A DNA stretch of 64,000 nt, taken from Thiohalospira halophila DSM 15071 (GTDB lineage Bacteria > Pseudomonadota > Gammaproteobacteria > Thiohalospirales > Thiohalospiraceae). Numbering within the stretch: the stretch's first letter is position 1; each line of letters starts with the position of its first letter. Under the pieces are notes generated by a model, which did no database searches, was not told where the DNA came from, and was given only the letters and a program-made list of their open reading frames with translations. Shown here piece by piece: positions 51,843-60,184 of the stretch. Location: assembly GCF_900112605.1 (NCBI RefSeq), contig NZ_FOMJ01000009.1, positions 1-64,000 on the forward strand, given 5' to 3'. Both the position numbers and the translations under genes were made by a program.

Positions 51843-52727
51843 TCAGGACTCGGCGGCCATGGCCGCCAGGCTGGCGAGGATACCCTCGATGTAGTCCGGG
51901 TAGTTCAGCTCCACCGCCAGTTCCTGCCGCAATCGGGTAGTGTCCAGCCGCCGGGACTCCAGCAGGAAGTCCAGCATCCCGCGGGAGATCCGCCGATGGG
52001 CCTCGGCCAGTCCCACTCGGGGTGGCCGGGGCAGGCCGGCGGCGTCGGCCACGGCATCGAAGTACTCCGCCATGGGGCAGGGCACCCCGTCGGCCACATT
52101 GTAGACCCCCGGCGGGGCCCCGACCTCGCCGGCGCGGGCACAGGTGGCAGCGAGATCCTCGGCGTGGATCCGATTGGTCACCCCGCTGTCGGCCGGCTCG
52201 AGGATGGGCTCACCGCGCTGCAGCCGCTCCAGCGGCAGCCGATCGGGGCCGTAGATCCCGGAAACGCGGAGGATAATGGTCTCCACGCCGCGTTCCCCGG
52301 CCCAGTCGGTAAGCGCCCGCTCCGCGTCCAAGCGGCGGTGGCCGCGATCACTGGTCGGTCGCAACGGCGCGGTCTCGTCCACCCACTCGCCACCGCGATC
52401 GCCGTAGACCCCCGAGGTGGAGATGAGGACCACCCGCGCCGGCTCCTCCCCTGGGGCGATGGCGGCCAGGTAGTCGCGCAGGCGCGGATCCTGCCGGCCC
52501 CGGGGCGGCGGCGGGGCGAACCAGTAGAGGGTGCCACCGGGCTCCGGGCGCTGGGCATCACCACCGCGATCCAGGTCGGCGGCCACGGCGCGGCACCCAT
52601 CGGCCGTGGCGGCCGCCGCGCTGGCCTCGGAGCGGACCAGGCCGACCACCTCGTCACCGCGCTCAACCAGCCGCCGCCCGGTGCGGCGCCCGATGTCGCC
52701 ACAGCCGACGATGAGCACACTCGCCAT
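51843..52727 (-). CDS. NAD(P)-dependent epimerase/SDR, YeeZ-like
   Basis: 294 residues. N-terminal nucleotide-binding GCGDIGRRTG glycine motif, then STSGVYGDRGGEWVDE, and an epimerase-type middle (RVSGIYGPDRLPLERL). Such YeeZ-like extended SDRs are common single genes of unknown substrate in proteobacteria. Divergent from the ferredoxin-reductase gene over an 86-bp gap. Confidence 0.88.
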   Translation of the reverse strand: MASVLIVGCGDIGRRTGRRLVERGDEVVGLVRSEASAAAATADGCRAVAADLDRGGDAQRPEPGGTLYWFAPPPPRGRQDPRLRDYLAAIAPGEEPARVVLISTSGVYGDRGGEWVDETAPLRPTSDRGHRRLDAERALTDWAGERGVETIILRVSGIYGPDRLPLERLQRGEPILEPADSGVTNRIHAEDLAATCARAGEVGAPPGVYNVADGVPCPMAEYFDAVADAAGLPRPPRVGLAEAHRRISRGMLDFLLESRRLDTTRLRQELAVELNYPDYIEGILASLAAMAAES

Positions 52728-52813
52728 GCCTTTTCCTCTCCCGCGCGGCTACCCGATAATGGCTCCCAGTTGAATTAGTCTAGTAGAGTCAGCCCCTGCG
52801 TCGAGGAGCCCCC

Positions 52814-53824
52814 ATGTCCCATCAGGTCCGAGTGGAACCCAGCGGCCACACCTTCGAGGTGGCCACCAACGAGACGGTGCTCAATGCCGCCCTGCGCCAC
52901 GGTCTCGCGCTACCCTACAGCTGCCGCAACGGCACCTGCGGCACCTGCAAGGGGCGGCTGCTGGAGGGGGAGGTGGCCTACGCCGGCCAGCCGCCGGCGC
53001 TCACCGACGAGGATGAGGCCAACGGCCTGGCGCTCTTCTGCCAGGCCGAGGCCATCAGCGACCTCACCATCGAGGTTCGCGAGGTGGGGGCGCTCACCGA
53101 GATCCCGGTGCGTACCATGCCGGCCCGGATCCAGCAGATGGAGCGGCTGGCCGACGACGTCATCCGCCTGGGCCTGAAGGTGCCGCAGAACGAGCGGCTC
53201 CAGTTCCTCGCCGGCCAGTACGTCGATCTCCTCCTGCGCGATGGCCGCCGGCGCAGCTACTCCCTGGCCAATCCGCCCCACGACGACGCCCTGCTGGAAT
53301 TCCACGTCCGCCACATGCCGGGCGGGCGCTTCACCGACGCCCTGTTCAACGGCGACTACAAGGAGAAGGACATCCTCCGGCTGGAGGGCCCGCTGGGGAG
53401 CTTCTTCTGGCGGGAGGAGTCGGAGGGACCGGCGATCCTGGTGGCCGGCGGCACCGGCTTCGCCCCCATCAAGGCCATCGTGGAGCACGCCCTGGCCGAG
53501 GAGACCGAGCGCCCGCTGCACGTCTACTGGGGGGTCCGCGCCCTGCGGGACCTCTACCTGGGCACCCTGGCGGAGCAGTGGGCCACCGAACACGCCAACG
53601 TCACCTTCACCCCGGTCTTCTCGCAGCCCGAGGGCGACAGCGGTGGCGCGCGCACCGGCTACGTCCACGAGGCGGTCCTGGCCGACTTCCCGGACCTGTC
53701 CGGTTTCGAGGTCTACGCCAGCGGGCCGCCGGCCATGGTGGAGGCGCTACGGGAGAGCCTGCCCGGGCAGGGGCTGGACCCGGAGCGGCTCTACGCCGAC
53801 GCCTTCGAACCGGCGGGGGACTGA
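52814..53824 (+). CDS. Ferredoxin-type NAD(P)H reductase (2Fe-2S, FAD, NAD domains)
   Basis: 336 residues. N-terminal plant-type [2Fe-2S] ferredoxin (CRNGTCGTCKG with the fourth Cys in LFCQ), then an FAD domain (RRSYSLAN) and an NAD(P) domain (GGTGFAPIKAIVE, CSGPPxMVE-like ASGPPAMVEAL). Usually annotated as CDP-6-deoxy-delta-3,4-glucoseen reductase, but in proteobacteria its partner is often an unknown oxygenase or the ubiquinone/flavin system. It converges on hemY and the coding ends overlap by 34 bp. Confidence 0.9.
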   Translation: MSHQVRVEPSGHTFEVATNETVLNAALRHGLALPYSCRNGTCGTCKGRLLEGEVAYAGQPPALTDEDEANGLALFCQAEAISDLTIEVREVGALTEIPVRTMPARIQQMERLADDVIRLGLKVPQNERLQFLAGQYVDLLLRDGRRRSYSLANPPHDDALLEFHVRHMPGGRFTDALFNGDYKEKDILRLEGPLGSFFWREESEGPAILVAGGTGFAPIKAIVEHALAEETERPLHVYWGVRALRDLYLGTLAEQWATEHANVTFTPVFSQPEGDSGGARTGYVHEAVLADFPDLSGFEVYASGPPAMVEALRESLPGQGLDPERLYADAFEPAGD

Positions 53825-55026
53825 GCCGCCAGGTCGTCACTGCCGGTGGCCAGGGCGGCCTCGACCCCGCGCCGCCAGTGCTTGATGGCCGCCTCGTTCT
53901 CACCCAGGCGCTCCAGGAGAACAGCGAGCTCGCGGTGGGTCTCCACCCGGGACTCTGTGTCGAGGCTCGTCTCCAGGTAGTGGCGCGCCTTGCCCCAGAG
54001 CTCCCGGCGGAAGGAGAGCCGGCCCAGGGTCAGCAGCAGGTCCGCCTCGCCCTCGTGGCCGCGCAGCCACTTCTCCGCCACCGAGAGCTGGTGCGCCGGG
54101 TCGGCGCCGTGGACCAGGCCGTAGAGCCGCACCACCGCCGGGTCCCAGTGGTGCTTGAGCCAGCGCCGCAGGACCACCTCGGCGTCACCACCGCCGCCCA
54201 GGCGGTGGAGGGCGGCGGCATAGCGCCCCACCAGCGCCGCCTCGCTGCGCCGCTGGCGCGGGATGGCATCCCAGACGTCCAGTAGCTCCTCGCGACGCCC
54301 CCCGGCCTCCGCCCTCTCCAGGCGGTGGGCCCAGGTGGTCCGCTCCAGCTCCACCAGCTCCTCGTTACCCAGCGCCTGGCGCTTGCGCAGCTCCGGCAGC
54401 AGGTCCGCCAGCTCCGTCCAGGCCCCCTGGGCCCGGTAGAGGCGGGCCAGGAGGGCGAGGACGTAGCGGTGGCGCGGGGCGATGGAGCGCAGATGGAGCA
54501 GGGAGGCCAGGGACTCCTCGTACTGGCGGTGGGCGAGCTGCAGCTCGGCCCGGGTGAGCAGCACCGCCAGGTCGGCATCGGGCTCGCTGCGGTGGGCGCG
54601 GTTGAGGTAGTCGTCCCGCCGCTCGTGGGCGTGCTGGCGCTGAGCAGCCCGGGCGGCCCCGATATAGGCAGGCAGGGAGTGGCTCCCGCGCCGGGCGGCC
54701 CGCTCCAGGTGCCGCTCGGCGGCCGGCCAGCGCCCCTCGGCGAACTCGATCTCCCCGCGCCGGAGCAGCCCCATGCCGCGCAGGGTCCGGCGGCGGCGGC
54801 GCCAGTGGCGCAGCGTGCCGGGGGCATCCAGGAGGTTGGCCGCCAGCCGCACCAGGGAGTAACCGACGATGAAGGCGAACAGCGCCGCCACCACCGCCAC
54901 CGTGAGCGACATCTCCACGCTCCACGGCCCCCGGGCCAGGAGGAGATAGCCGGGATCGCGGTGGGCCCAGATCGCCACCGCCGTGGCGCCGGCGATGACC
55001 AGCAAAAGCAGCAGGAGGCGCCTCAT
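53791..55026 (-). CDS. hemY: HemY, inner-membrane TPR protein of the hem operon
   Basis: 411 residues. Two N-terminal membrane helices (about 1-20 and 42-65), then a helical TPR domain (HemY_N and repeats rich in Arg/Ala/Leu). Gammaproteobacterial HemY is thought to help organise late haem synthesis; it is not the HemY protoporphyrinogen oxidase of Gram-positives. It overlaps hemX by 4 bp and is the last gene of hemC-hemD-hemX-hemY. Confidence 0.93.
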   Translation of the reverse strand: MRRLLLLLLVIAGATAVAIWAHRDPGYLLLARGPWSVEMSLTVAVVAALFAFIVGYSLVRLAANLLDAPGTLRHWRRRRRTLRGMGLLRRGEIEFAEGRWPAAERHLERAARRGSHSLPAYIGAARAAQRQHAHERRDDYLNRAHRSEPDADLAVLLTRAELQLAHRQYEESLASLLHLRSIAPRHRYVLALLARLYRAQGAWTELADLLPELRKRQALGNEELVELERTTWAHRLERAEAGGRREELLDVWDAIPRQRRSEAALVGRYAAALHRLGGGGDAEVVLRRWLKHHWDPAVVRLYGLVHGADPAHQLSVAEKWLRGHEGEADLLLTLGRLSFRRELWGKARHYLETSLDTESRVETHRELAVLLERLGENEAAIKHWRRGVEAALATGSDDLAAQSPAGSKASA

Positions 55027-56426
55027 GGCGCGTCACCCCCCTGGATCCCGTCCAGAACCTCCAGCGCCCGGCCGGGGTCGGGGCGCTCGTACTCGAGTTC
55101 GGCACCCGCCAGCTCCTCCAGGCTCGCCAGGGCCGCCTCGGTGGCCGCGGCGCTGGTGTCGAAGTAGCGCTCCACCCACATCCGGGCCTGCTCCAGGGTG
55201 TCGCGCCAGGTCCCGGTCTCGCCTCGCAGCAGGGCGACCCGGGCGCTCTCCAGCTGGAGCTGCAGGTTCAGGCGCAGGTTCTCCTCCTGCTCCGGTGCCA
55301 CCAGGGGGCGGACGTCCTCGTCGTGGCGGCGCACCACCACCAGCTCCGAGAGGGCGTCGCCCACGGCCGCCACGGCCCCGCGCCAGCCGGAGACCGGCTC
55401 GGTGGGACCGTTGGCCTCCGGCCGGGGTGCGCCGCCAGGGCGGCGCAGGGGGAGATCGTCCACGGCGGCGCTGACGCCGGTGAGCCGCGCGGCGAGCCCC
55501 GGGACGTCCGGCGGCTCCACCGCGGCCACCTCCTGGCGCACCGTGGCGATGGCCTCGCGCAGGGGCTGGTAGCGCGCACCGCCCAGGTCGGCCAGGCGCT
55601 CGTCGGCGGCGGCCAGGGCGGCATCCACCGCCGGCCAGTCGGCTGCCAGGGCCGCCCGCTGATCGGCCAGGGTCAGGAGGTGGCGAACGGCGGCGAGCTG
55701 CCACTCCTCGCTGCCCCGACCCACCTGCTCGGCCAGGCGCTCCAGCTCGGTGTTGGTCGCTTCCAGCCCCTCACTGACATCCTCGGCGCGGGCGGCGCTG
55801 CCGGCGGCCGCCTCCCGCGCGGAGCGGGCGGTATCGCCCACCTCCTCCAGTCGGCCCTGGAGGCGGCGGATGGCGGTCTCGCGGTCGGCCAGGGTCTGCT
55901 CCAGCTCGGCCTGCTGCTGCCAGAGCTGCCAGCCGAACCAGCCGCCGGCCCCGGCGGCACCGGCCACCAGGACCAGGAGGACGACCAGGGCGGCGGTCAG
56001 GCCGCGACCGGAGGCCGGACCGGCACTCTCCCCCTCGGCCGAGGTGGTCGCGCCGCCACCGGAACGACCGGTCGCCTTCGTCGTGGACCCGCCCCGGTTG
56101 CCCGCCTTCCGGCCGGTGGACTTCGCGCCACGCCCCCCCTTGGTGCTGGACGTGCTGCCCCCGCCACTCTTGTCGCCTGCGGCGGCACCGTTGCCTGCAG
56201 AGCCCTTGCCCGCCGCACCGGAACCGCCAGCGCCGCGCTTGCGATTGCCGGACGACTTCTTCTCCTGCCCCTTGGGGGCCGCCTGCTCGGAGGTCGCTTC
56301 GGACCCGGAGCTCTCCGCATCCTCACGGGCCGGGGTGGAGGGCGCCTCCGGAGTCCTCTCTGCCGTCGGCTTGCCGCCGGTATCGCCGGCCTCCGCGCCG
56401 CGCCCCTGGGTATCCTCTTCGCTCAT
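55023..56426 (-). CDS. hemX: HemX, membrane protein of the hem operon
   Basis: 467 residues. The first 140 are low-complexity, rich in Ala, Gly, Ser, Lys and Arg, then one membrane helix (LTAALVVLLVLVAGAAGAGGWFGW), a coiled coil (about 170-235), and the helical HemX domain. In enteric bacteria it is often misnamed uroporphyrinogen methyltransferase, but no SAM-binding motif is visible. The extended disordered N-terminus is longer than in many relatives. Overlaps hemD and hemY by 4 bp. Confidence 0.9.
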   Translation of the reverse strand: MSEEDTQGRGAEAGDTGGKPTAERTPEAPSTPAREDAESSGSEATSEQAAPKGQEKKSSGNRKRGAGGSGAAGKGSAGNGAAAGDKSGGGSTSSTKGGRGAKSTGRKAGNRGGSTTKATGRSGGGATTSAEGESAGPASGRGLTAALVVLLVLVAGAAGAGGWFGWQLWQQQAELEQTLADRETAIRRLQGRLEEVGDTARSAREAAAGSAARAEDVSEGLEATNTELERLAEQVGRGSEEWQLAAVRHLLTLADQRAALAADWPAVDAALAAADERLADLGGARYQPLREAIATVRQEVAAVEPPDVPGLAARLTGVSAAVDDLPLRRPGGAPRPEANGPTEPVSGWRGAVAAVGDALSELVVVRRHDEDVRPLVAPEQEENLRLNLQLQLESARVALLRGETGTWRDTLEQARMWVERYFDTSAAATEAALASLEELAGAELEYERPDPGRALEVLDGIQGGDAP

Positions 56427-57217
56427 GTCGGTACCTCTCCCGCGCCCTGCCGCCAGCGAATCAGGGCATCCACAATGGCCTCGTCGGCCGCGGCCTCGGC
56501 CACTACCGGCTCCACCTTGAAGCCCAGCTCCCGGGCCAGTTCGCGCTGGTTCTCGCTTACTACCACCAGCGGGGTCTTCTTCAACCAGTACTGGCCGAGT
56601 TTCCCGACCATGTCAAAGAGGTTCCGCAGCCCCTCGCCGCTGGTGATGGTGATGACGTCGATATCCCCGCGCGCCCAGGCGCGCTGGAGAGCGCCCAGGT
56701 CCGCCGGGGGCCGGCCCCGGCGGTAGGCCTCGGCGTAGGTCACCTCGGCCCCGCGCTCGGTGAGGGTGTTGCCCAGGAATTCCCGGCCGCCATCGCCGCG
56801 AAAGATCACCACCCGCTTGCCGGCCACATCCTGCATGCCGGGCTGGGCCAGCAGCGCCTCGCTGTCGAACTTCTGCCTGGGGAAGATATCCGGATCGCGG
56901 CCGATGAAGTGGCGCAGCTCCACCGCGGAGCGCCGGCCCACGGTGGCCAGCTGCAGGCCCGAGGGGAGCTCCCGCCGGGCCTGGATGAGGTTCATGGCCT
57001 TGTTCACCGCATTGGGGCTGATGAATACCGCCAGGTCGAAGTCGTCCAGGCGGTCGATGATGGCGTTGAGGGGACCGCTGTCCTCGGGATCCAGGATCTC
57101 CAGGACGGGGAAGCGCCAGGGATGCCCGCCGGCCTCCTCGATCCGCTGGGACAACTCCTCGGCCTGATGGGCCGGGCGCGTGACCATGATGCCCAGGCCC
57201 GCGAGTTCGTCAGCCAT
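56423..57217 (-). CDS. hemD: Uroporphyrinogen-III synthase
   Basis: 264 residues, normal length. The opening [17 protein letters not shown], and [14 protein letters not shown] near the middle of the second domain, are the conserved HemD segments. It cyclises hydroxymethylbilane to uroporphyrinogen III with inversion of ring D. ATG 57217 overlaps the end of hemC by 8 bp; the frame is open further upstream but that part is the shadow of hemC. Confidence 0.94.
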   Translation of the reverse strand: MADELAGLGIMVTRPAHQAEELSQRIEEAGGHPWRFPVLEILDPEDSGPLNAIIDRLDDFDLAVFISPNAVNKAMNLIQARRELPSGLQLATVGRRSAVELRHFIGRDPDIFPRQKFDSEALLAQPGMQDVAGKRVVIFRGDGGREFLGNTLTERGAEVTYAEAYRRGRPPADLGALQRAWARGDIDVITITSGEGLRNLFDMVGKLGQYWLKKTPLVVVSENQRELARELGFKVEPVVAEAAADEAIVDALIRWRQGAGEVPT

Positions 57218-58139
57218 TACCGTAGACCTCCTTGAGGATCTCGCCCGCGCCCCGGGCCAGCAGATCGTCCGCCACCCGCACACCGATGGCCTCCGCCTCC
57301 GCCACCGGGCCGCGCGCCTCGCTGCGAATGACCTCGCCCCCCTCGGGGCGGCCCACCAGGGCGCGCAGGTGGATCTCGTCGCCTTCCACCTCGGAATAGC
57401 CGCCGATGGGGACCTGGCAGCCGCCCTCCAGCCGGGCATTCAGCGCCCGCTCGGCGGCGATGCGCGGCCGGGTGGCGGCATCGTCCACCGCCGCCAGCAG
57501 TTCGTTGACCCGTTCGTCGTCCACGCGGCACTCCACGCCCACCACGCCCTGGCCGATGGCCGGCAGGATCACCTCCGGCTCCAGCGGCGTCCGGATCCGC
57601 TCGGCAAAACCGAGCCGCCGCAGACCGGCGCAGGCGAGGATGATGGCGTCGTAGTCGCCGGCGTCCAGCTTGGCCAGGCGGGTGTTCACGTTGCCGCGCA
57701 GATCCCGGATCTCGAGATCCGGCCGCCGGGCGCGCACCTGGGCCTGGCGGCGCAGGCTGGAGGTCCCGACCACGGCCCCCTCGGGCAGCTCGTCCAGGTG
57801 GTCGTAGTGGTTGCTCACGAAGGCGTCCCGGGGGTCCTCCCGGGGGCAGATCACCGCCAGATGGAGCCCCTCCGGGAACTCGATGGGGACATCCTTCATG
57901 GAGTGGACGGCGATATCCGCGCGCCCCTCCAGCATGCCGTTCTCCAGCTCCTTCACGAACAGCCCCTTGCCGCCGATCTTGGCCAGCGGCGAGTCCAGGA
58001 CCCGGTCCCCCTGGGTGGTCATGCGGACCAGCTCCACCTCCAGCCCGGTATGCAGGGCCTGAAGCCGGTCACGGACGTATTCCGCCTGCCACAGGGCGAG
58101 GGGACTCTTGCGGGTGGCGATGCGCAGGGGCTCGGACAT
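57210..58139 (-). CDS. hemC: Hydroxymethylbilane synthase
   Basis: 309 residues. The dipyrromethane cofactor cysteine is Cys241 ([10 protein letters not shown]), and the active-site Asp is in HSMKDVP (Asp83). It polymerises four porphobilinogens into hydroxymethylbilane. First gene of the hem operon. A 215-bp divergent region separates it from the thioredoxin gene. Complete and conventional. Confidence 0.97.
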   Translation of the reverse strand: MSEPLRIATRKSPLALWQAEYVRDRLQALHTGLEVELVRMTTQGDRVLDSPLAKIGGKGLFVKELENGMLEGRADIAVHSMKDVPIEFPEGLHLAVICPREDPRDAFVSNHYDHLDELPEGAVVGTSSLRRQAQVRARRPDLEIRDLRGNVNTRLAKLDAGDYDAIILACAGLRRLGFAERIRTPLEPEVILPAIGQGVVGVECRVDDERVNELLAAVDDAATRPRIAAERALNARLEGGCQVPIGGYSEVEGDEIHLRALVGRPEGGEVIRSEARGPVAEAEAIGVRVADDLLARGAGEILKEVYGNG

Positions 58140-58354
58140 GAAAGGGGCTCGGCTGGCCGGTAGAGGCGTCTATGCTACGTCGGCGCCCGTGTCCCGGGCA
58201 ATCGCCCGGCACGGCGGGGCGCTACCGATTCGCTCACCGGAACTCCTCCGAAACTGAGCGGCCAGCGTGAAGGTGAACCCGGGGTGGTCTGTCGTTGTCC
58301 ATCCCTGCAGGATACAACGTCGGCCCACCGGCGGAACGGAGGAGTCCAACGACC

Positions 58355-58819
58355 ATGTCAATCATCCGCGCAAAGACCCTGGCCCTGCTGACCACCCTGC
58401 TGATGCTCGCCGCCTGGAGCGGCCACGGCGCCGCCGAAGGACTCACCGCAGCCGGCGACCTTCGCGACCTGGACCCGGACCAGCCGGTGATCCTCGCCTT
58501 TACCGCCGATGACTGCCCCTATTGCGAGTACGTGAAGGAGAGCCACCTCGTTCCCATGCGCAAGCGTGGGGAGGCCGTGACCATCCGGGAGGTGGACGTC
58601 GGCAGCCACCGCAACCTCACCACTTTCGCCGGTGAGACCGTCAAACAGCGCGACCTCGGCGACGGCTACAGCGTCCGGGTAACCCCCACGCTGGTCTTCC
58701 TCACCCCCGAGGGGGACGTGGCTGCCGAGAACCTGGTGGGCGTGACCTCGCGGGACTACTACGGCCTCTACCTGGAACGCCGGGTAGAATCGGTCCGCGA
58801 GGCCATGGCGGGAGAGTAG
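58355..58819 (+). CDS. Exported thioredoxin-fold protein (SoxW/DsbD-gamma-like)
   Basis: 154 residues. Signal peptide about 1-26 (LALLTTLLMLAAWSGHGAA), then a thioredoxin fold with the active-site Cys54-PY-Cys57 and cis-Pro in VRVTPTLVFL. Such periplasmic thioredoxins reduce disulfides; SoxW-like members are linked to thiosulfate metabolism, which fits this organism but is not shown by context. CGGAGGAG precedes the ATG at 58355. The end abuts the convergent SDR gene. Confidence 0.85.
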   Translation: MSIIRAKTLALLTTLLMLAAWSGHGAAEGLTAAGDLRDLDPDQPVILAFTADDCPYCEYVKESHLVPMRKRGEAVTIREVDVGSHRNLTTFAGETVKQRDLGDGYSVRVTPTLVFLTPEGDVAAENLVGVTSRDYYGLYLERRVESVREAMAGE

Positions 58820-59560
58820 TCAGCTCTTGCCGGCGGTGAAGCCGCCATCCACCAGCAGCTGCGACCCGGTGATGAAGGAGGCCTCGTCGGATAGCAGGAA
58901 GGTCACGGCACGCGCCACCTCCTCCGGCTGGCCCATGCGCCCCATGGCGTGGAGCCCGGCCAGGTAGTCCTTGGTCTCCTGATCCAGGGCGTCCAGCAAG
59001 GGCGTGATGATGTAGCCCGGGGAGACGGTGTTCACCCGGATCCCCTTCCGGGCGTACTCCAGCGCCAGGGTCCGGGTGAGGTTGACCACGCCCCCCTTGG
59101 CGGCGGAATAGGCGGCGGTCTGGGACTGGCCGAAATTCCCAAGGATGGAGGCGCAGTTGACGATGGCCCCGCCCTCGGCGGCCTCCATGCGGGCAATGGC
59201 GTGCTTGGCCACCAGGAAGGCCCCGGTGAGGTTGATGTCGATGACCCGCTGCCAGTCGGTGAGCGGATGCTGGGCCGAGGGGCCGATGTGGCCGATGCCG
59301 GCGTTGTTGAAGAGGCCGTCCACCCCGCCCAGGGTCGCCTCCGCGGCATCGAAGAGGGCGGTCACGGAGTCCTCGTCGGCCACATCGGTCCGCTGGTAGG
59401 TCACCTGTTCACCCAGTTCCTCGGCCAGTCCGGGCCCACGCTCATCATCGAGGTCGGCGATAATGACCCGCGCCCCCTGGATCACCAGGTCGCGAACCGT
59501 CGCCTCGCCGATACCACTGGCCCCGCCGGTGACGATGACCCTCCGCTCTGCCATGCGCAT
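58820..59560 (-). CDS. Classical short-chain dehydrogenase/reductase
   Basis: 246 residues. TGGASGIGEAT nucleotide motif, NNAGIG, catalytic Ser in NCASIL and the Y-x3-K pair in YSAAKGG, with a C-terminal SFITGSQLLVDGGFT. Classical SDR; the product may act on a 3-oxoacyl or sugar-type substrate. GGGGAG is well spaced from the ATG at 59560. Divergent from tspO. Confidence 0.9.
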   Translation of the reverse strand: MRMAERRVIVTGGASGIGEATVRDLVIQGARVIIADLDDERGPGLAEELGEQVTYQRTDVADEDSVTALFDAAEATLGGVDGLFNNAGIGHIGPSAQHPLTDWQRVIDINLTGAFLVAKHAIARMEAAEGGAIVNCASILGNFGQSQTAAYSAAKGGVVNLTRTLALEYARKGIRVNTVSPGYIITPLLDALDQETKDYLAGLHAMGRMGQPEEVARAVTFLLSDEASFITGSQLLVDGGFTAGKS

Positions 59561-59683
59561 GTCGCTACTCCCCTCTGGTTATTATGGATTTTCCATCAGG
59601 AGTGTAGCCGCCGAGCACCCCGCTGACAGGGGGTGACCGCTGCGGTACTGTCTCCTCCGAACGGATCCGGCCGAGGAGCCCCC

Positions 59684-60184
59684 ATGAGCGAGACTGCCCC
59701 CAACCCCTGGACCCAGCGCCTCATGCTCCTGGGGCTGCTGGTGCTCTGCCTGGCCACCGGGGCCGTGGGCGGAGCCATCACCCGGCCGGCCCTGGACCCC
59801 TGGTACCGGGAGCTGACCCGGCCCTTCTTCACGCCGCCGGATATCGCCTTCCCCATCGTCTGGAATCTGCTGTTCGTGCTGATGGCGGTGGCCGCCTGGC
59901 GGGTCTGGCGGGTGGCGGGGTTCTCCTGGGATCGGGAGACGCCGCATCCGCTGGCGCTCTTCTTCGTCCAGCTGGGGCTGAATCTGGGCTGGAGCGTGGT
60001 CTTCTTCGGCCTGCAGTCGCCGGGATGGGCGCTGGTGGAGATCGTCTTCCTGCTCGCGGCCATCCTGGCCACCTGGCGCGCCTTCACCGAGTTCGACCGG
60101 GTGGCGGGCTGGCTCTTCGTCCCCTACATCGCCTGGGTGGGCTACGCGACCCTGCTCAACGCCAGCATCGTCTACCTCAACTAA
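59684..60184 (+). CDS. tspO: TspO/MBR-family membrane protein
   Basis: 166 residues with five membrane helices and many tryptophans. The family pattern is clear: WYRELTRPFFTPPDIAFPIVWNLL and FFVQLGLNLGWSVVFF. TspO binds porphyrins and related ligands; here it sits close to the hem operon but on a separate transcript. Ends overlap the convergent tmcA by 4 bp. Confidence 0.95.
   Translation: MSETAPNPWTQRLMLLGLLVLCLATGAVGGAITRPALDPWYRELTRPFFTPPDIAFPIVWNLLFVLMAVAAWRVWRVAGFSWDRETPHPLALFFVQLGLNLGWSVVFFGLQSPGWALVEIVFLLAAILATWRAFTEFDRVAGWLFVPYIAWVGYATLLNASIVYLN

Noticed and set aside
55023-56426. HemX as a uroporphyrinogen-III methyltransferase
   Set aside because: No SAM-binding motif; the membrane helix, coiled coil and operon place match HemX, whose common name is misleading.
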